Shown here in pieces: positions 34,821-42,202 of a DNA stretch of 64,000 nt. Position numbers and translations under genes: made by a program. The first letter of the stretch is position 1. Each line of letters begins with the position of its first letter. The stretch spans positions 558,001 to 622,000 of the forward strand of contig CAWIOP010000002.1 in the NCBI GenBank assembly GCA_963837755.1. The letters are read 5' to 3'. A model generated the notes under the pieces. It saw only the letters and a program-made list of their open reading frames with translations, had not been told where the DNA came from and did no database searches. This stretch comes from JADGHX01 sp963837755 (lineage in GTDB: Bacteria > Pseudomonadota > Gammaproteobacteria > Steroidobacterales > Steroidobacteraceae).

Positions 34821-35243
34821 ATGGAAACGATGACCTTGGCAAATGCCTTCGCCAAATTTGGGGGAAAAGCCGCCAGCCGGCTGCACGGACTGTCTGCGAT
34901 TGCGGCGGATGGCTCCCTGATACTGGCCTGCTCCGCTTCCGGCTTCGTTCGCCCGAAGCGCGGCGTGCTGCGATATGAAGACCGCCTCACGCGCGAAAAC
35001 GAGACCGCGATTGGCACGCAGGCGCAGCTGCTTGGCCAGCACCTCACGCTCGCGCGCGACGGCGAGCTGCCCATCCGCATGATCGTGACCACCGAGAAGT
35101 CCACCGCGGCAGGCAAGACGAGCCGCAGCACACACGTGCGTACCGATCTGGTGGGTAAGGTGATGGAGTTCGATGGCGATCACTTCGTCATCGACTTTAC
35201 GCGAGCCGAAGAGCCGCTGATCCCGCCCGCACGCCGCAAATAA
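34821..35243 (+). CDS. Hypothetical protein, 140 residues
   Basis: Unrecognised. It begins METMTLANAFAKFGGKAASR and has a central segment GFVRPKRGVLRYEDRLTREN, and near the end VRTDLVGKVMEFDGDHFVID with a basic C terminus (RRK). It is soluble with no export signal. The flanking genes point away from it on both sides, so it is probably monocistronic. The coding frame is clean and uninterrupted; codon use is GC-rich at third positions as in the neighbours. Confidence 0.55.
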   Translation: METMTLANAFAKFGGKAASRLHGLSAIAADGSLILACSASGFVRPKRGVLRYEDRLTRENETAIGTQAQLLGQHLTLARDGELPIRMIVTTEKSTAAGKTSRSTHVRTDLVGKVMEFDGDHFVIDFTRAEEPLIPPARRK

Positions 35244-35252
35244 CCGCGGCGC

Positions 35253-35669
35253 TCACCCATGCGAGCCTGTCGAAGCGATGAGTTGCCCCGTTACCGTGTA
35301 ATGCACGCGTAAACCGCAACACTGCTTCTGCAGGCCGTCGCGCGATCGCAGGCCGGTGCATTCGAGCACGCCTTCGGCGCGCAACGTGGGGCTCGCCAGG
35401 GCCTCGGTTGCCACCGCTCCCAGGCTGAACTTGCCGTCGCAGTCCGCGAACGGGCATGGATACTCGAAGAAAGCGCGCGCAGGCGGATGCACCACATAGG
35501 ACTGTGCAGCGGGCGTGCGCGGGCTCGCATCGCGAAACGTGAGGTCGACGCGAACCAGCTCCACGCCGGGATGCGCGCTGCGCAGGGTCTGCGCCGCGGC
35601 GCGGCCCTTGAGCCATTCGGTGCGCCGTTGCTGAAACACCGATTCTTTTTTCCGCGAGGGCATACGCAT
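35253..35669 (-). CDS. Hypothetical Cys-rich protein, 138 residues
   Basis: Unrecognised. It carries a probable metal-binding set: FEYPCPFADCDGKFSLGA (Cys-x4-Cys), then VLECTGLRSRDG and KQCCGLRVHYTV. The pairing of Cys clusters resembles a zinc ribbon. It starts MRMPSRKKESVFQQRRTEWL and is basic at the N terminus. It is the downstream partner of the next Cys-containing gene; only one base separates the two. Confidence 0.55.
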   Translation of the reverse strand: MRMPSRKKESVFQQRRTEWLKGRAAAQTLRSAHPGVELVRVDLTFRDASPRTPAAQSYVVHPPARAFFEYPCPFADCDGKFSLGAVATEALASPTLRAEGVLECTGLRSRDGLQKQCCGLRVHYTVTGQLIASTGSHG

Positions 35670-35670
35670 A

Positions 35671-35988
35671 TCAGATAGGGCCGATGTTGAGCGGCAGGGT
35701 CATACGCTTCTCAGTGTGCGCTTTCGCGCCTTTTCCGCCTTGGGGGCCGGTGGGGCCCGGTCGGGCCCGTCGGAGCTGGCAGCGAATGCCCGAAGACATT
35801 CCCGCGAGCACAGCGACACCACGGGATCGAGCTTGTCCATCGAACCCGGCGTTCGGGTGAAGGCTCACCTGGAAGTGAATGCGTGGCCGGCGACCGTCCT
35901 CGTAACCGATGTCGCATTCGCAGACATCGCACGTGAGCACGCGGAGCTCTTCCGGTGCGCTGAAGGTTCCAGTCTTTCGCCAGCCCAT
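35671..35988 (-). CDS. Small zinc-ribbon-like protein, possible frame break
   Basis: It begins MGWRKTGTFSAPEELRVLTC and has Cys20, Cys23 and Cys25 (CDVCECDIGYEDGRRP), a zinc-binding look. In the annotated frame the region after HPNAG becomes low-complexity (PGPTGPQGGKGAKAH). A different frame from about 35841 reads MDKLDPVVSLCSRECLRAFA, which would supply the second Cys pair, and ends at 35698-35700. I suspect a frame break near 35840 and that the true protein has both pairs. No function can be assigned. Confidence 0.45.
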   Translation of the reverse strand: MGWRKTGTFSAPEELRVLTCDVCECDIGYEDGRRPRIHFQVSLHPNAGFDGQARSRGVAVLAGMSSGIRCQLRRARPGPTGPQGGKGAKAHTEKRMTLPLNIGPI

Positions 35989-36027
35989 GATCCCTATCCG
36001 AAGCGGCCGAGCCAGGGAAAACCGAGC

Positions 36028-36059
36028 GGCCCCGGACGGCGCAAGCGCCGTCCGGGGCC
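36028..36059 (-). terminator. Rho-independent terminator of the RRM gene
   Basis: A perfect 14-bp stem (GGCCCCGGACGGCG / CGCCGTCCGGGGCC) with a CAAG loop lies 16 bp after the RRM gene stop. On the minus strand a short T run (GGTTTTCC) follows. Confidence 0.75.
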
Positions 36060-36075
36060 ACAAGAGAGGCTCGCC

Positions 36076-36390
36076 TCAATAACGGCGCGGGCCGCCGCCA
36101 CCGCCGCCGCTGCGGTTGCCACCACCGCCGCCGCCGCCGCCGGCACGATCACGATCCTGCGCTTCGTTGATCTTGAGCGGGCGACCGTCGAAGTCCTGGC
36201 CGTTCAGGGCCTGCATGGCGCGCGTCGCATCGCTGTTCGACATCTCAACGAAGCCGAAGCCGCGGGGCCGACCGGTTTCACGATCTGTGATGAGCGAGAG
36301 CTTCTCGACCGTTCCGTGCGGCGCGAACAGGGCGCGCACTGAGTCTTCGGTGGCGGAGAAGGGAAGATTGCCGACGTAAAGTTTAGTCAC
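36076..36390 (-). CDS. Glycine-rich RRM RNA-binding protein
   Basis: A 104-residue single-RRM protein of the bacterial/cyanobacterial Rbp type. RNP2 is KLYVGNLPF and RNP1 is RGFGFVEM. The linker ITDRETGRPRG and the GQDFDGRPLKINEAQ strand are standard. The tail is Gly/Arg-rich (GGGGGGNRSGGGG) and ends RRY. Such proteins are often cold-induced RNA chaperones. The start is GTG 36390; no good Shine-Dalgarno precedes it, but the leader has a CU-rich tract. Confidence 0.93.
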   Translation of the reverse strand: MTKLYVGNLPFSATEDSVRALFAPHGTVEKLSLITDRETGRPRGFGFVEMSNSDATRAMQALNGQDFDGRPLKINEAQDRDRAGGGGGGGGNRSGGGGGGPRRY

Positions 36391-36695
36391 TGTAGAGTAC
36401 TCATGAGAAAAGAGAAAAGAGAAACCGGCAGATGGGCCCTGCCTCGGTTCGCCAATGCTTCTGAGGTGCGGTCTTTGGCGCGGACGAGCGCGCCGGGGTG
36501 GCGCATTAAGGCCAAGGGCTGACCAGCCGAAAGATCACGAGCGGCCGCTACGATACACCATCAATACTGCCACCGCTTGCATTTTCAGCCGCGACACGGC
36601 ATGCCGAAGCTGCAACCCGGCTGCCCCTGACAGTGGCCGCTCGGCAACTTCACCATCTCGGTTTTGCCCGCCCGGGCGAAGCTCTGGGACTTGCC
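36391..36695. promoter_or_regulatory. Intergenic leader region of the RRM gene
   Basis: About 305 bp between the RRM start and the alkB stop. Read as the RRM messenger leader it contains a CU tract (TTTCTCTTTTCTCTTTTCTC, plus-strand 36406-36425) just before the start. I see no other gene. A promoter is expected upstream but no strong match stands out. Confidence 0.4.
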
Positions 36696-37385
36696 CTAGA
36701 GCGCTTTTCGGAACGTGAGGTTCAGTCGCTTGCGGCCAAGCGCCGGGTGCTCGCCGTCTTTCAGCGGCAGCACGCCGTGGAAGCGCAGGCGGGACGGGCC
36801 ACCCCACACCACCACGTCCCCATGAACGAGCGGAATGCGGCGCGGACGATCGCTGCGCTTGTCGCCGCCGAACTGAAAGATGGCGGGCAAGCCGAGCGAC
36901 ACCGAGACGATCGGGTCGGTGTAGCCCTTCTCGTCGCGGTCCTGGTGCAGCGACAGCCGTGCACCGGGCTCGTAGCGGTTGATGAGACAGACATCAGGCG
37001 CGTACGGCGAAAAACCCACTCGCGCGGCCGCGCTTTGTGCGAGCTCGATGAATGCCGCAGGCATCGGTGGCCAGTGCCTGCCGCTCATCGGGTCGATAGG
37101 GTCGTACCGATAGCCGGTGCGATCGCTCACCCAGCCCGCGTCGCCACAGTTCGTCATGGCTACAGACATCACGTAGCCGCCCGGTGTTGTCAGGAAACGG
37201 AATGGTGCGTGCTCCACCACTTGTTCCACACCTGCCAGCAGCTCGCTTGCGAGCGCCGTCGCGAACCCGCGGAGCACAGCTGCGCCCTGCGCCAGCACCT
37301 CGTCGGCAAGCGCGGGCGTTTCTTCAGCAGTAAACAGCTCGAGCGTCAAAAGCTGCACCCATCCACAGGAACGATTTTCAAGCAT
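36696..37385 (-). CDS. alkB: Alkylated DNA repair dioxygenase AlkB
   Basis: Fe(II)/2-oxoglutarate dioxygenase that removes 1-methyladenine and 3-methylcytosine from DNA, 229 residues. Iron ligands are His147 and Asp149 (LSLHQDRDE) and His203 (RFHGVLPL). The 2-oxoglutarate-binding arginines correspond to Arg220 and Arg226 (RKRLNLTFRKAL). The substrate region MTNCGDAGWVSDRTGYRY matches E. coli AlkB. Its start is TTG/ATG at 37385. Upstream lies a cupin remnant. Confidence 0.95.
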   Translation of the reverse strand: MLENRSCGWVQLLTLELFTAEETPALADEVLAQGAAVLRGFATALASELLAGVEQVVEHAPFRFLTTPGGYVMSVAMTNCGDAGWVSDRTGYRYDPIDPMSGRHWPPMPAAFIELAQSAAARVGFSPYAPDVCLINRYEPGARLSLHQDRDEKGYTDPIVSVSLGLPAIFQFGGDKRSDRPRRIPLVHGDVVVWGGPSRLRFHGVLPLKDGEHPALGRKRLNLTFRKAL

Positions 37386-37399
37386 CCGCCTCGGGCTCG

Positions 37400-37560
37400 A
37401 GTGCGGATGTGTTCACCGTGCCGCCCGGATGACACGCGCCCGGCATCGCGGGCTGCCTCGGAGCCGTTGACTGTCACGTGTCCCTTCAGCACGAACAGGG
37501 CCGTGGTGTCACCCTGCGGCACGGTGTGATCGACGGTGCTGCCGCTGCACGAACCCAGGG
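37400..37560 (-). pseudogene. Possible pirin-like cupin fragment
   Basis: Between alkB and the MotA-type gene one minus-strand frame reads GSTVDHTVPQGDTTALFVLK, followed by GHVTVNGSEA. This resembles the C-terminal cupin strands of pirin/YhhW proteins (VxHxxP ... FVLxGxVxVNG). Only about 35 residues are recognisable, with no start and no other cupin half. It looks like a relic; chance resemblance is possible. Confidence 0.3.
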
Positions 37561-37580
37561 CCGGGAAGCTCCCGGCAACC

Positions 37581-38464
37581 TTACTTGAACACCCGCATGT
37601 GCCGGATGAGCCCGCGGTCGATGTAATTGCGGGTATCCAGCACGAGGCGGTCCTGCGCCTGCTGGAGCTGGTGCAGGCAGAACATGACCAGAATGGACAG
37701 CGACAGGGCCGTCAGGGTCGCGTTGAAGGTGATGCCGAGGCCGAGCGTGACGCCCGAGATGTCGCCGTGAAGCGCAGCTTGCGCTTCCTGCAGGGCCTGG
37801 CCGATGCCGCGCACCGTGCCCACGAAGCCGATGGCGGGAATGGCCCACGCGGTGAAGCGAACCATGGAGAGGTGCGCGTCGAGCCGCGACGCTTCGAACT
37901 CGCATTCGTCGATGACCGCCTCGGCCGCGTCCTGCACGCTCTTGGTGGCGCCGAACCGGTTCAGGCCCACCATGAGGCGCGAGGCAAGAACATTTCCTGC
38001 TCGTCGAAGGACAGGCGCTCCAGCGGCCGCGCGTAGGCGCGCGCGTCTTCCGGCAGCACCACGTGGTTTTCGTCGACCTCCACATAAACCTTGTCGAGCA
38101 GCTTGCGGTTGCGCGCCACCGCGCGTGCCTGGTCCACGATGAGCACGATGGACCAGATCGCCAGGATGAAGGCGATCTCCTGCTCGTAATCGCGAACGAT
38201 GACCCACACCGAGCGCAACTGGCTGCGATCCGACAGCCCGTCCGGGTTCACCACCGACGCCTGCGCCAACAGCACCTCCGCGCGCGGCCGGATGACCGTG
38301 GCGTAGATCATCTGGATGACGATGGCGATAGCCAGCAGCGACCCCAGGCTGAAGAGCATCTCCCTACCGGAGAACGGGCGCTTTGGGTAAGGTGCGCGGG
38401 CGGTGCCCGCGCCGCTGACGGCGCCGGCCCTGGTTCCATCGGCAACGGCAGTCTGGGAGTTCAT
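37581..38464 (-). CDS. MotA/TolQ/ExbB-type proton channel protein, one-base frame break
   Basis: An inner-membrane protein of about 294 residues. The first part, from ATG 38464 (MNSQTAVADGTRAG), has a helix LFSLGSLLAIAIVIQMIYAT, a periplasmic segment and FILAIWSIVLIVDQARAVAR. The frame breaks at 37993-37995, where AAA should be AAAA. Restored, it continues ENVLASRLMVGLNRFGATKS and the channel core FTAWAIPAIGFVGTVRGIGQ, then LGLGITFNATLTALSLSILV and a stop at 37581. The TVRGIG segment is typical of MotA/TolQ/ExbB. No TolR/ExbD partner is adjacent. I think the break is a sequencing error. Confidence 0.75.
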
Positions 38465-39539
38465 GTCGGTTCGCATGCCTGCAATGGTGCCATACCTCGG
38501 GTCTCGACCACCGGTCGGGCCATCGGTTCCCCGCCTGGCCGCGGCCATAGGACACTTCCTTCGCCTTTTCGTGCGGCTTTTCGTGCTGAGTCTGGTGGCG
38601 GCGACACCCGCCAGCGCCGCCTGGCTCGACCGGCACGAAGCCATCATGGGCACGAACATCGATGTCGAGCTCTGGCACGAGGATGCCGCGAAAGGCAATG
38701 CCGCCATCGACGCGGTCATGAGCGAGATGCGGCGAATCGACGCGCTCATGAGCCACTACAAGCCCGAGAGCCAGCTCTCGCGGATCAACCAGCGAGCGTT
38801 CAGGGAGCCCGTGACGGTCGACCCGGAGCTGTTCGACCTCATCGAGCTCGCGCTGCATTTTTCGCAGCTCACCGACGGTGCGTTCGACATCACCTACGCG
38901 AGCGTGGGCTATCTCTACGACTACCGTAAGCATGTGAAGCCCACCGAAGGGCAGATCGAGAACGCCCTGCCCGGCGTGAACTTCCGCAACCTGAAGCTGG
39001 ATGCGAAAACTCACAGCGTGCGGTTCGGCCACGAAGGCATGCGCATCGATCTGGGCGGCATCGCCAAGGGCTACGCCGTCGATCGCGGCATTGGCCTCCT
39101 GCAGGCGCGCGGGGTTCAGCACGCCGTGGTCACCGCCGGCGGCGACACGCGCATCATCGGCGACCGTTTCGGCCGCCCGTGGATCGTGGGCATTCGGCAC
39201 CCCGACGACAAATCCAGAGTGGTCACGCGCATTCCTCTCGTGGACACCGCCATGTCGACGTCGGGCGATTACGAGCGCTACTTCGACGAGAAGGGCGTGC
39301 GCTATCACCACATCATCGACCCGAAAACGGGCCACTCGGCCAGCAAGGTGCGCAGCGCCACCATTCTCGGCCCGACGGCCGTGCAGACCGATGGGCTTTC
39401 GAAAACCGCCTTCGTGCTCGGGGCGGACAAGGCGCTGGAGATCATCGAGCGGCTGCCGGACTTCGACGCCGTCTTCGTCCGGCCCGACGGCACCGTGTTG
39501 TATACGAAGGGCCTGCAGCCACCGGATGCAGAAAAGTAA
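38463..39539 (+). CDS. apbE: FAD:protein FMN transferase ApbE
   Basis: Transfers FMN to Thr/Ser of target proteins such as NqrB/NqrC or RnfG in the periplasm, 358 residues. After a hydrophobic export segment (LFVRLFVLSLVAATPASA) come the ApbE blocks MGTNIDVELWHED, FDITYASVGYLYDY, IDLGGIAKGYAVDRG, AVVTAGGDTRIIG, MSTSGDYERY and HHIIDPKTGH. The metal-binding Asp and Thr of the DPxTG motif are present. It is divergent from the MotA-type gene, their starts overlapping; several in-frame ATGs (38463, 38475, 38484) are possible. No flavoprotein target is nearby. Confidence 0.93.
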   Translation: MSVRMPAMVPYLGSRPPVGPSVPRLAAAIGHFLRLFVRLFVLSLVAATPASAAWLDRHEAIMGTNIDVELWHEDAAKGNAAIDAVMSEMRRIDALMSHYKPESQLSRINQRAFREPVTVDPELFDLIELALHFSQLTDGAFDITYASVGYLYDYRKHVKPTEGQIENALPGVNFRNLKLDAKTHSVRFGHEGMRIDLGGIAKGYAVDRGIGLLQARGVQHAVVTAGGDTRIIGDRFGRPWIVGIRHPDDKSRVVTRIPLVDTAMSTSGDYERYFDEKGVRYHHIIDPKTGHSASKVRSATILGPTAVQTDGLSKTAFVLGADKALEIIERLPDFDAVFVRPDGTVLYTKGLQPPDAEK

Positions 39540-39542
39540 GCG

Positions 39543-39851
39543 CTACTGAGGCGCTCTGGCGTCGGCGCCGAGCAGCTGGTCCACTTCGGCCTCCGCGGCC
39601 AGCCAATCCTCATCCTCATGGCCCGGGGCGAACCCGCGCCTTTCGGCGCGCAGGTACGCTGACTCGGCAATCATTCCTCGACGCACATCCGGCGTAACCG
39701 ACGGCCGAGGCGGCGCGTCCTCACTCCTCTTCGCTCTTGGAGCGGCAGCGCGCTTGGCGGCGGCTCGAGTGGCCGGCGCTGGCTTTACTGCCGCAGGCTT
39801 CGCGGCGGGCTTGGGGTCTGGCTTTGACTCGGGGGTACGACGGCTGGCCAT
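39543..39851 (-). CDS. DUF2934 protein with basic Lys/Ala/Pro N-terminal tail
   Basis: A 102-residue protein. The C-terminal domain VRRGMIAESAYLRAERRGFA with DEDWLAAEAEVDQLL is the DUF2934 motif (I...AY..ae.rG...g...dW..AE). The first 55 residues are Lys/Pro/Ala-rich (KPAAKPAAVKPAPATRAAAK), like histone-H1-type tails, and suggest nucleic-acid contact. Function unknown. It converges with apbE at 3 bp. Confidence 0.85.
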   Translation of the reverse strand: MASRRTPESKPDPKPAAKPAAVKPAPATRAAAKRAAAPRAKRSEDAPPRPSVTPDVRRGMIAESAYLRAERRGFAPGHEDEDWLAAEAEVDQLLGADARAPQ

Positions 39852-39974
39852 GCGGGTCTCCTCAAGCGAATGGAGGGGGCGCGTGCGCAGACATCGGCAC
39901 CCAGGCACGCACGCAGTCGGGGTTGTCAGTGCATCTCTCATGCCGGCATCACGCGTCCGGTTACTGCTCACTGC

Positions 39975-40020
39975 GTGTCCGGGCGGGTGTCCGGTGTCCG
40001 CGCCGGACGGTGGCGGACAC
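39975..40020. promoter_or_regulatory. GTGTCCG repeat cluster, probable enhancer site for the sigma-54 regulator
   Basis: GTGTCCG occurs directly at 39975-39981, 39987-39993 and 39994-40000. Its inverse occurs as CGGAC (40004-40008) and CGGACAC (40014-40020). The inner part forms GTCCG-CGC-CGGAC. The cluster lies 68-113 bp upstream of the sigma-54 promoter, the distance expected of an upstream activating sequence for an NtrC-type regulator such as the one encoded at 44.8 kb. Binding is inferred. Confidence 0.65.
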
Positions 40021-40087
40021 GCCTGACGAGCGCCGAACGCCTCGCACGTTCTTTTGCCCATTAATAGCTTACGCCGTTCCGACGCGC

Positions 40088-40103
40088 TGGCACGCTCTCT
40101 GCA
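40088..40103 (+). promoter_or_regulatory. Sigma-54 (RpoN) promoter
   Basis: TGGCAC (GG at 40089-40090) and CTGCA (GC at 40101-40102) give the GG-N10-GC spacing required of a -24/-12 promoter, with one mismatch in TTGC. Transcription would begin near 40114, about 22 bp before the first ATG of the ABC transporter operon. Confidence 0.8.
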
Positions 40104-40135
40104 AAAGCATTGCGCAGCCCACACAGCAGGCGCCC

Positions 40136-41461
40136 ATGAAAATCGCAGAGCTCAGAAAGCTTCCCTCAATCCAGGCCACGCCGGAGCCCATGCGCACTAC
40201 CTCGGGGCAGGACACGCCGATCGAGGCAGAGTCGGTGCGCTGGTACCGCCAGCGCAAGATCCAGATCGCTGCCAGTGCCGGCGTGCTGCTGGTCGCCGTG
40301 GGGGCCTGGTTGATCACTCAGTGGGGCGACCTCAAGAGCCTGGTGTCGGCAGAGCGCCTGCGTGTGGTCACGGTGACCCAGGGCCCCTTCATCCGCGATG
40401 TCGCCGCACAAGGCACAGTGATCGCCGCTGTGAACCCAACACTGTTCGCGACCGCTCCGGGCACCGTCAGCTACCTCGTGCGCGCGGGTGACACGGTGAC
40501 GAAGGGCCAGTCCCTCGCCACCCTGGAGAGCCCCGCCCTGCGCAATGAATACGACCGTGAGCGCGCGACGCTCGACAGCCTCACCGCCGCCCTCGCCCGC
40601 CAGGAAATCGAGATTCGCCGCCAGATCCTGCAGGGCCGCCAGCACGCCGACCTTGCCAAGGTCTCCATTCAGGCGGCCGAGCGCGAGAAGGGCCGCGCGC
40701 AGTCCGCGTGGGACGAGCGCGTGATCAGCGAGCGCGACTACCGCCGCGCCGTCGACGACCTCGAAACCGCGAGGCTCAACTACGACCACGCCAGTGCCAC
40801 GGCCGACCTCGAGCGCGACAGCCTCGCGCTGGAGGTGCGCACGAAGCGACTGGAGCGCGACCGCCAGCGCCTCACCGTGGAAAACCTCGAGCGCCGTGTC
40901 GCGGAGCTCACCGTGCGCTCACCGGTGGATGGCATGGTGGCGAATCTCGCGCAGCCCGAGAAATCCCGTGTCGCCGAGAGCGCGCCGCTCGTCACCGTGG
41001 TGGATCTCACGGCCTTCGAGATCGAATTCCAGGTAGCGGAAACGTATGCCGGGGACATCAAGCCCGGCATGACGGCCGACATCACGCTCGACGGCCGCAA
41101 GCACGCGGGCACCGTCACGGCCATCTCGCCGGAAGTGCGGCAGAGCCAGGTGACGGGCCGCGTCAAGTTCAGCCAGGCGCAGCCGCCCGGCCTGCGCCAG
41201 AACCAGCGCGCCTCCGTGCGCATCGTGCTCGACGAGCGTGACAACGTGCTCAGGTTCGAGCGCGGCTCATTCGTCGACGACGCCACGCGCTCCCTGTTCG
41301 TCATACGCGACGACCACGCCGTGCGCGTGCCGGTGGAGCTGGGCGCCTCATCCGTAGCCGAAGTGGAAGTGCTGCGCGGCCTCGCCGCCGGCGACCGCGT
41401 CATCGTCTCCGATATGCGTGACTTCGATGGCACCGACGAAATCACGGTCACCAACCAGTAA
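40136..41461 (+). CDS. MacA-like periplasmic adaptor (HlyD family)
   Basis: Membrane-fusion protein of a tripartite or MacAB-type export system, 441 residues. A cytoplasmic N terminus precedes one membrane helix (IQIAASAGVLLVAVGAWLIT). The biotinyl-lipoyl-like halves are VSYLVRAGDTVTKGQSLATL and LTVRSPVDGMVANLAQPEKS, enclosing a long alpha-helical hairpin (about residues 125-255). Beta-barrel strands and a membrane-proximal domain follow. It is first in the operon behind the sigma-54 promoter; the ATPase gene starts 9 bp downstream. Confidence 0.88.
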   Translation: MKIAELRKLPSIQATPEPMRTTSGQDTPIEAESVRWYRQRKIQIAASAGVLLVAVGAWLITQWGDLKSLVSAERLRVVTVTQGPFIRDVAAQGTVIAAVNPTLFATAPGTVSYLVRAGDTVTKGQSLATLESPALRNEYDRERATLDSLTAALARQEIEIRRQILQGRQHADLAKVSIQAAEREKGRAQSAWDERVISERDYRRAVDDLETARLNYDHASATADLERDSLALEVRTKRLERDRQRLTVENLERRVAELTVRSPVDGMVANLAQPEKSRVAESAPLVTVVDLTAFEIEFQVAETYAGDIKPGMTADITLDGRKHAGTVTAISPEVRQSQVTGRVKFSQAQPPGLRQNQRASVRIVLDERDNVLRFERGSFVDDATRSLFVIRDDHAVRVPVELGASSVAEVEVLRGLAAGDRVIVSDMRDFDGTDEITVTNQ

Positions 41462-41470
41462 GGAATCGCC

Positions 41471-42184
41471 ATGCTCGAGATGCACAACATCAGCAAGATC
41501 TTCCGCGCAGACCTCATCGAGACTCACGCGCTGCGCGACTTCTCGCTGACCGTGAGCGCGGGGGAGTTCGTCGCCGTCACGGGCCCGTCGGGCTCGGGCA
41601 AGACGACTTTTCTCAACGTGGCCGGGCTACTGGAAGGCTTCGACACCGGGCGCTACCTGCTCGACGGCAGCGACGTGAGCCGCCTCGGCGACGATGAACG
41701 CTCGCGCCTGCGCAACGAGAAGATCGGCTTCATCTTCCAGGGCTTCAATCTCATCCCCGATCTCAACATCTACGACAACGTGGACGTGCCGCTGCGCTAT
41801 CGCCGCATGAAGACGCAGGAGCGCCACGAACGCATCACGAGCGCGCTCGATCTCGTGGGCCTCGGCTCCCGCCAGAAGCACATGCCTTCGCAGCTCTCCG
41901 GCGGGCAGCAGCAACGCGCGGCCATCGCCCGCGCGCTGGCGGGCGACCCCAGGTTCCTGCTCGCCGACGAGCCCACGGGAAATCTCGACTCGCTGATGGC
42001 ACGGCAGGTGCTCGACCTGCTGGAACAGATCAACGAGATGGGCACCACCATCATCATGGTGACGCACGACATCGAGCTCGCGCGCCGCGCCCAGCGCAAC
42101 GTGCACGTGGTCGACGGGCAAATCTCGGACTTCAAGAGTTACGAGGCCCGCGCCACCGAAAGCTTCGCGGCCACAGCGCCCTGA
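41471..42184 (+). CDS. ABC transporter ATPase, MacB/LolD family
   Basis: ATP-binding subunit, 237 residues. Walker A is GPSGSGKTTFLN, the Q-loop IFQGFNLIPDLNIYDNVDVP, signature LSGGQQQRAAIARAL, Walker B FLLADEPTGNLD and H-loop MVTHDIELARRA. These place it in the MacB/LolD/FtsE group, whose transporters act by mechanotransmission from the periplasm. It works with the two permeases downstream, presumably as a heterodimeric membrane domain. Confidence 0.92.
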   Translation: MLEMHNISKIFRADLIETHALRDFSLTVSAGEFVAVTGPSGSGKTTFLNVAGLLEGFDTGRYLLDGSDVSRLGDDERSRLRNEKIGFIFQGFNLIPDLNIYDNVDVPLRYRRMKTQERHERITSALDLVGLGSRQKHMPSQLSGGQQQRAAIARALAGDPRFLLADEPTGNLDSLMARQVLDLLEQINEMGTTIIMVTHDIELARRAQRNVHVVDGQISDFKSYEARATESFAATAP

Positions 42185-42202
42185 GGCGTGGAAGATACGC
42201 AC

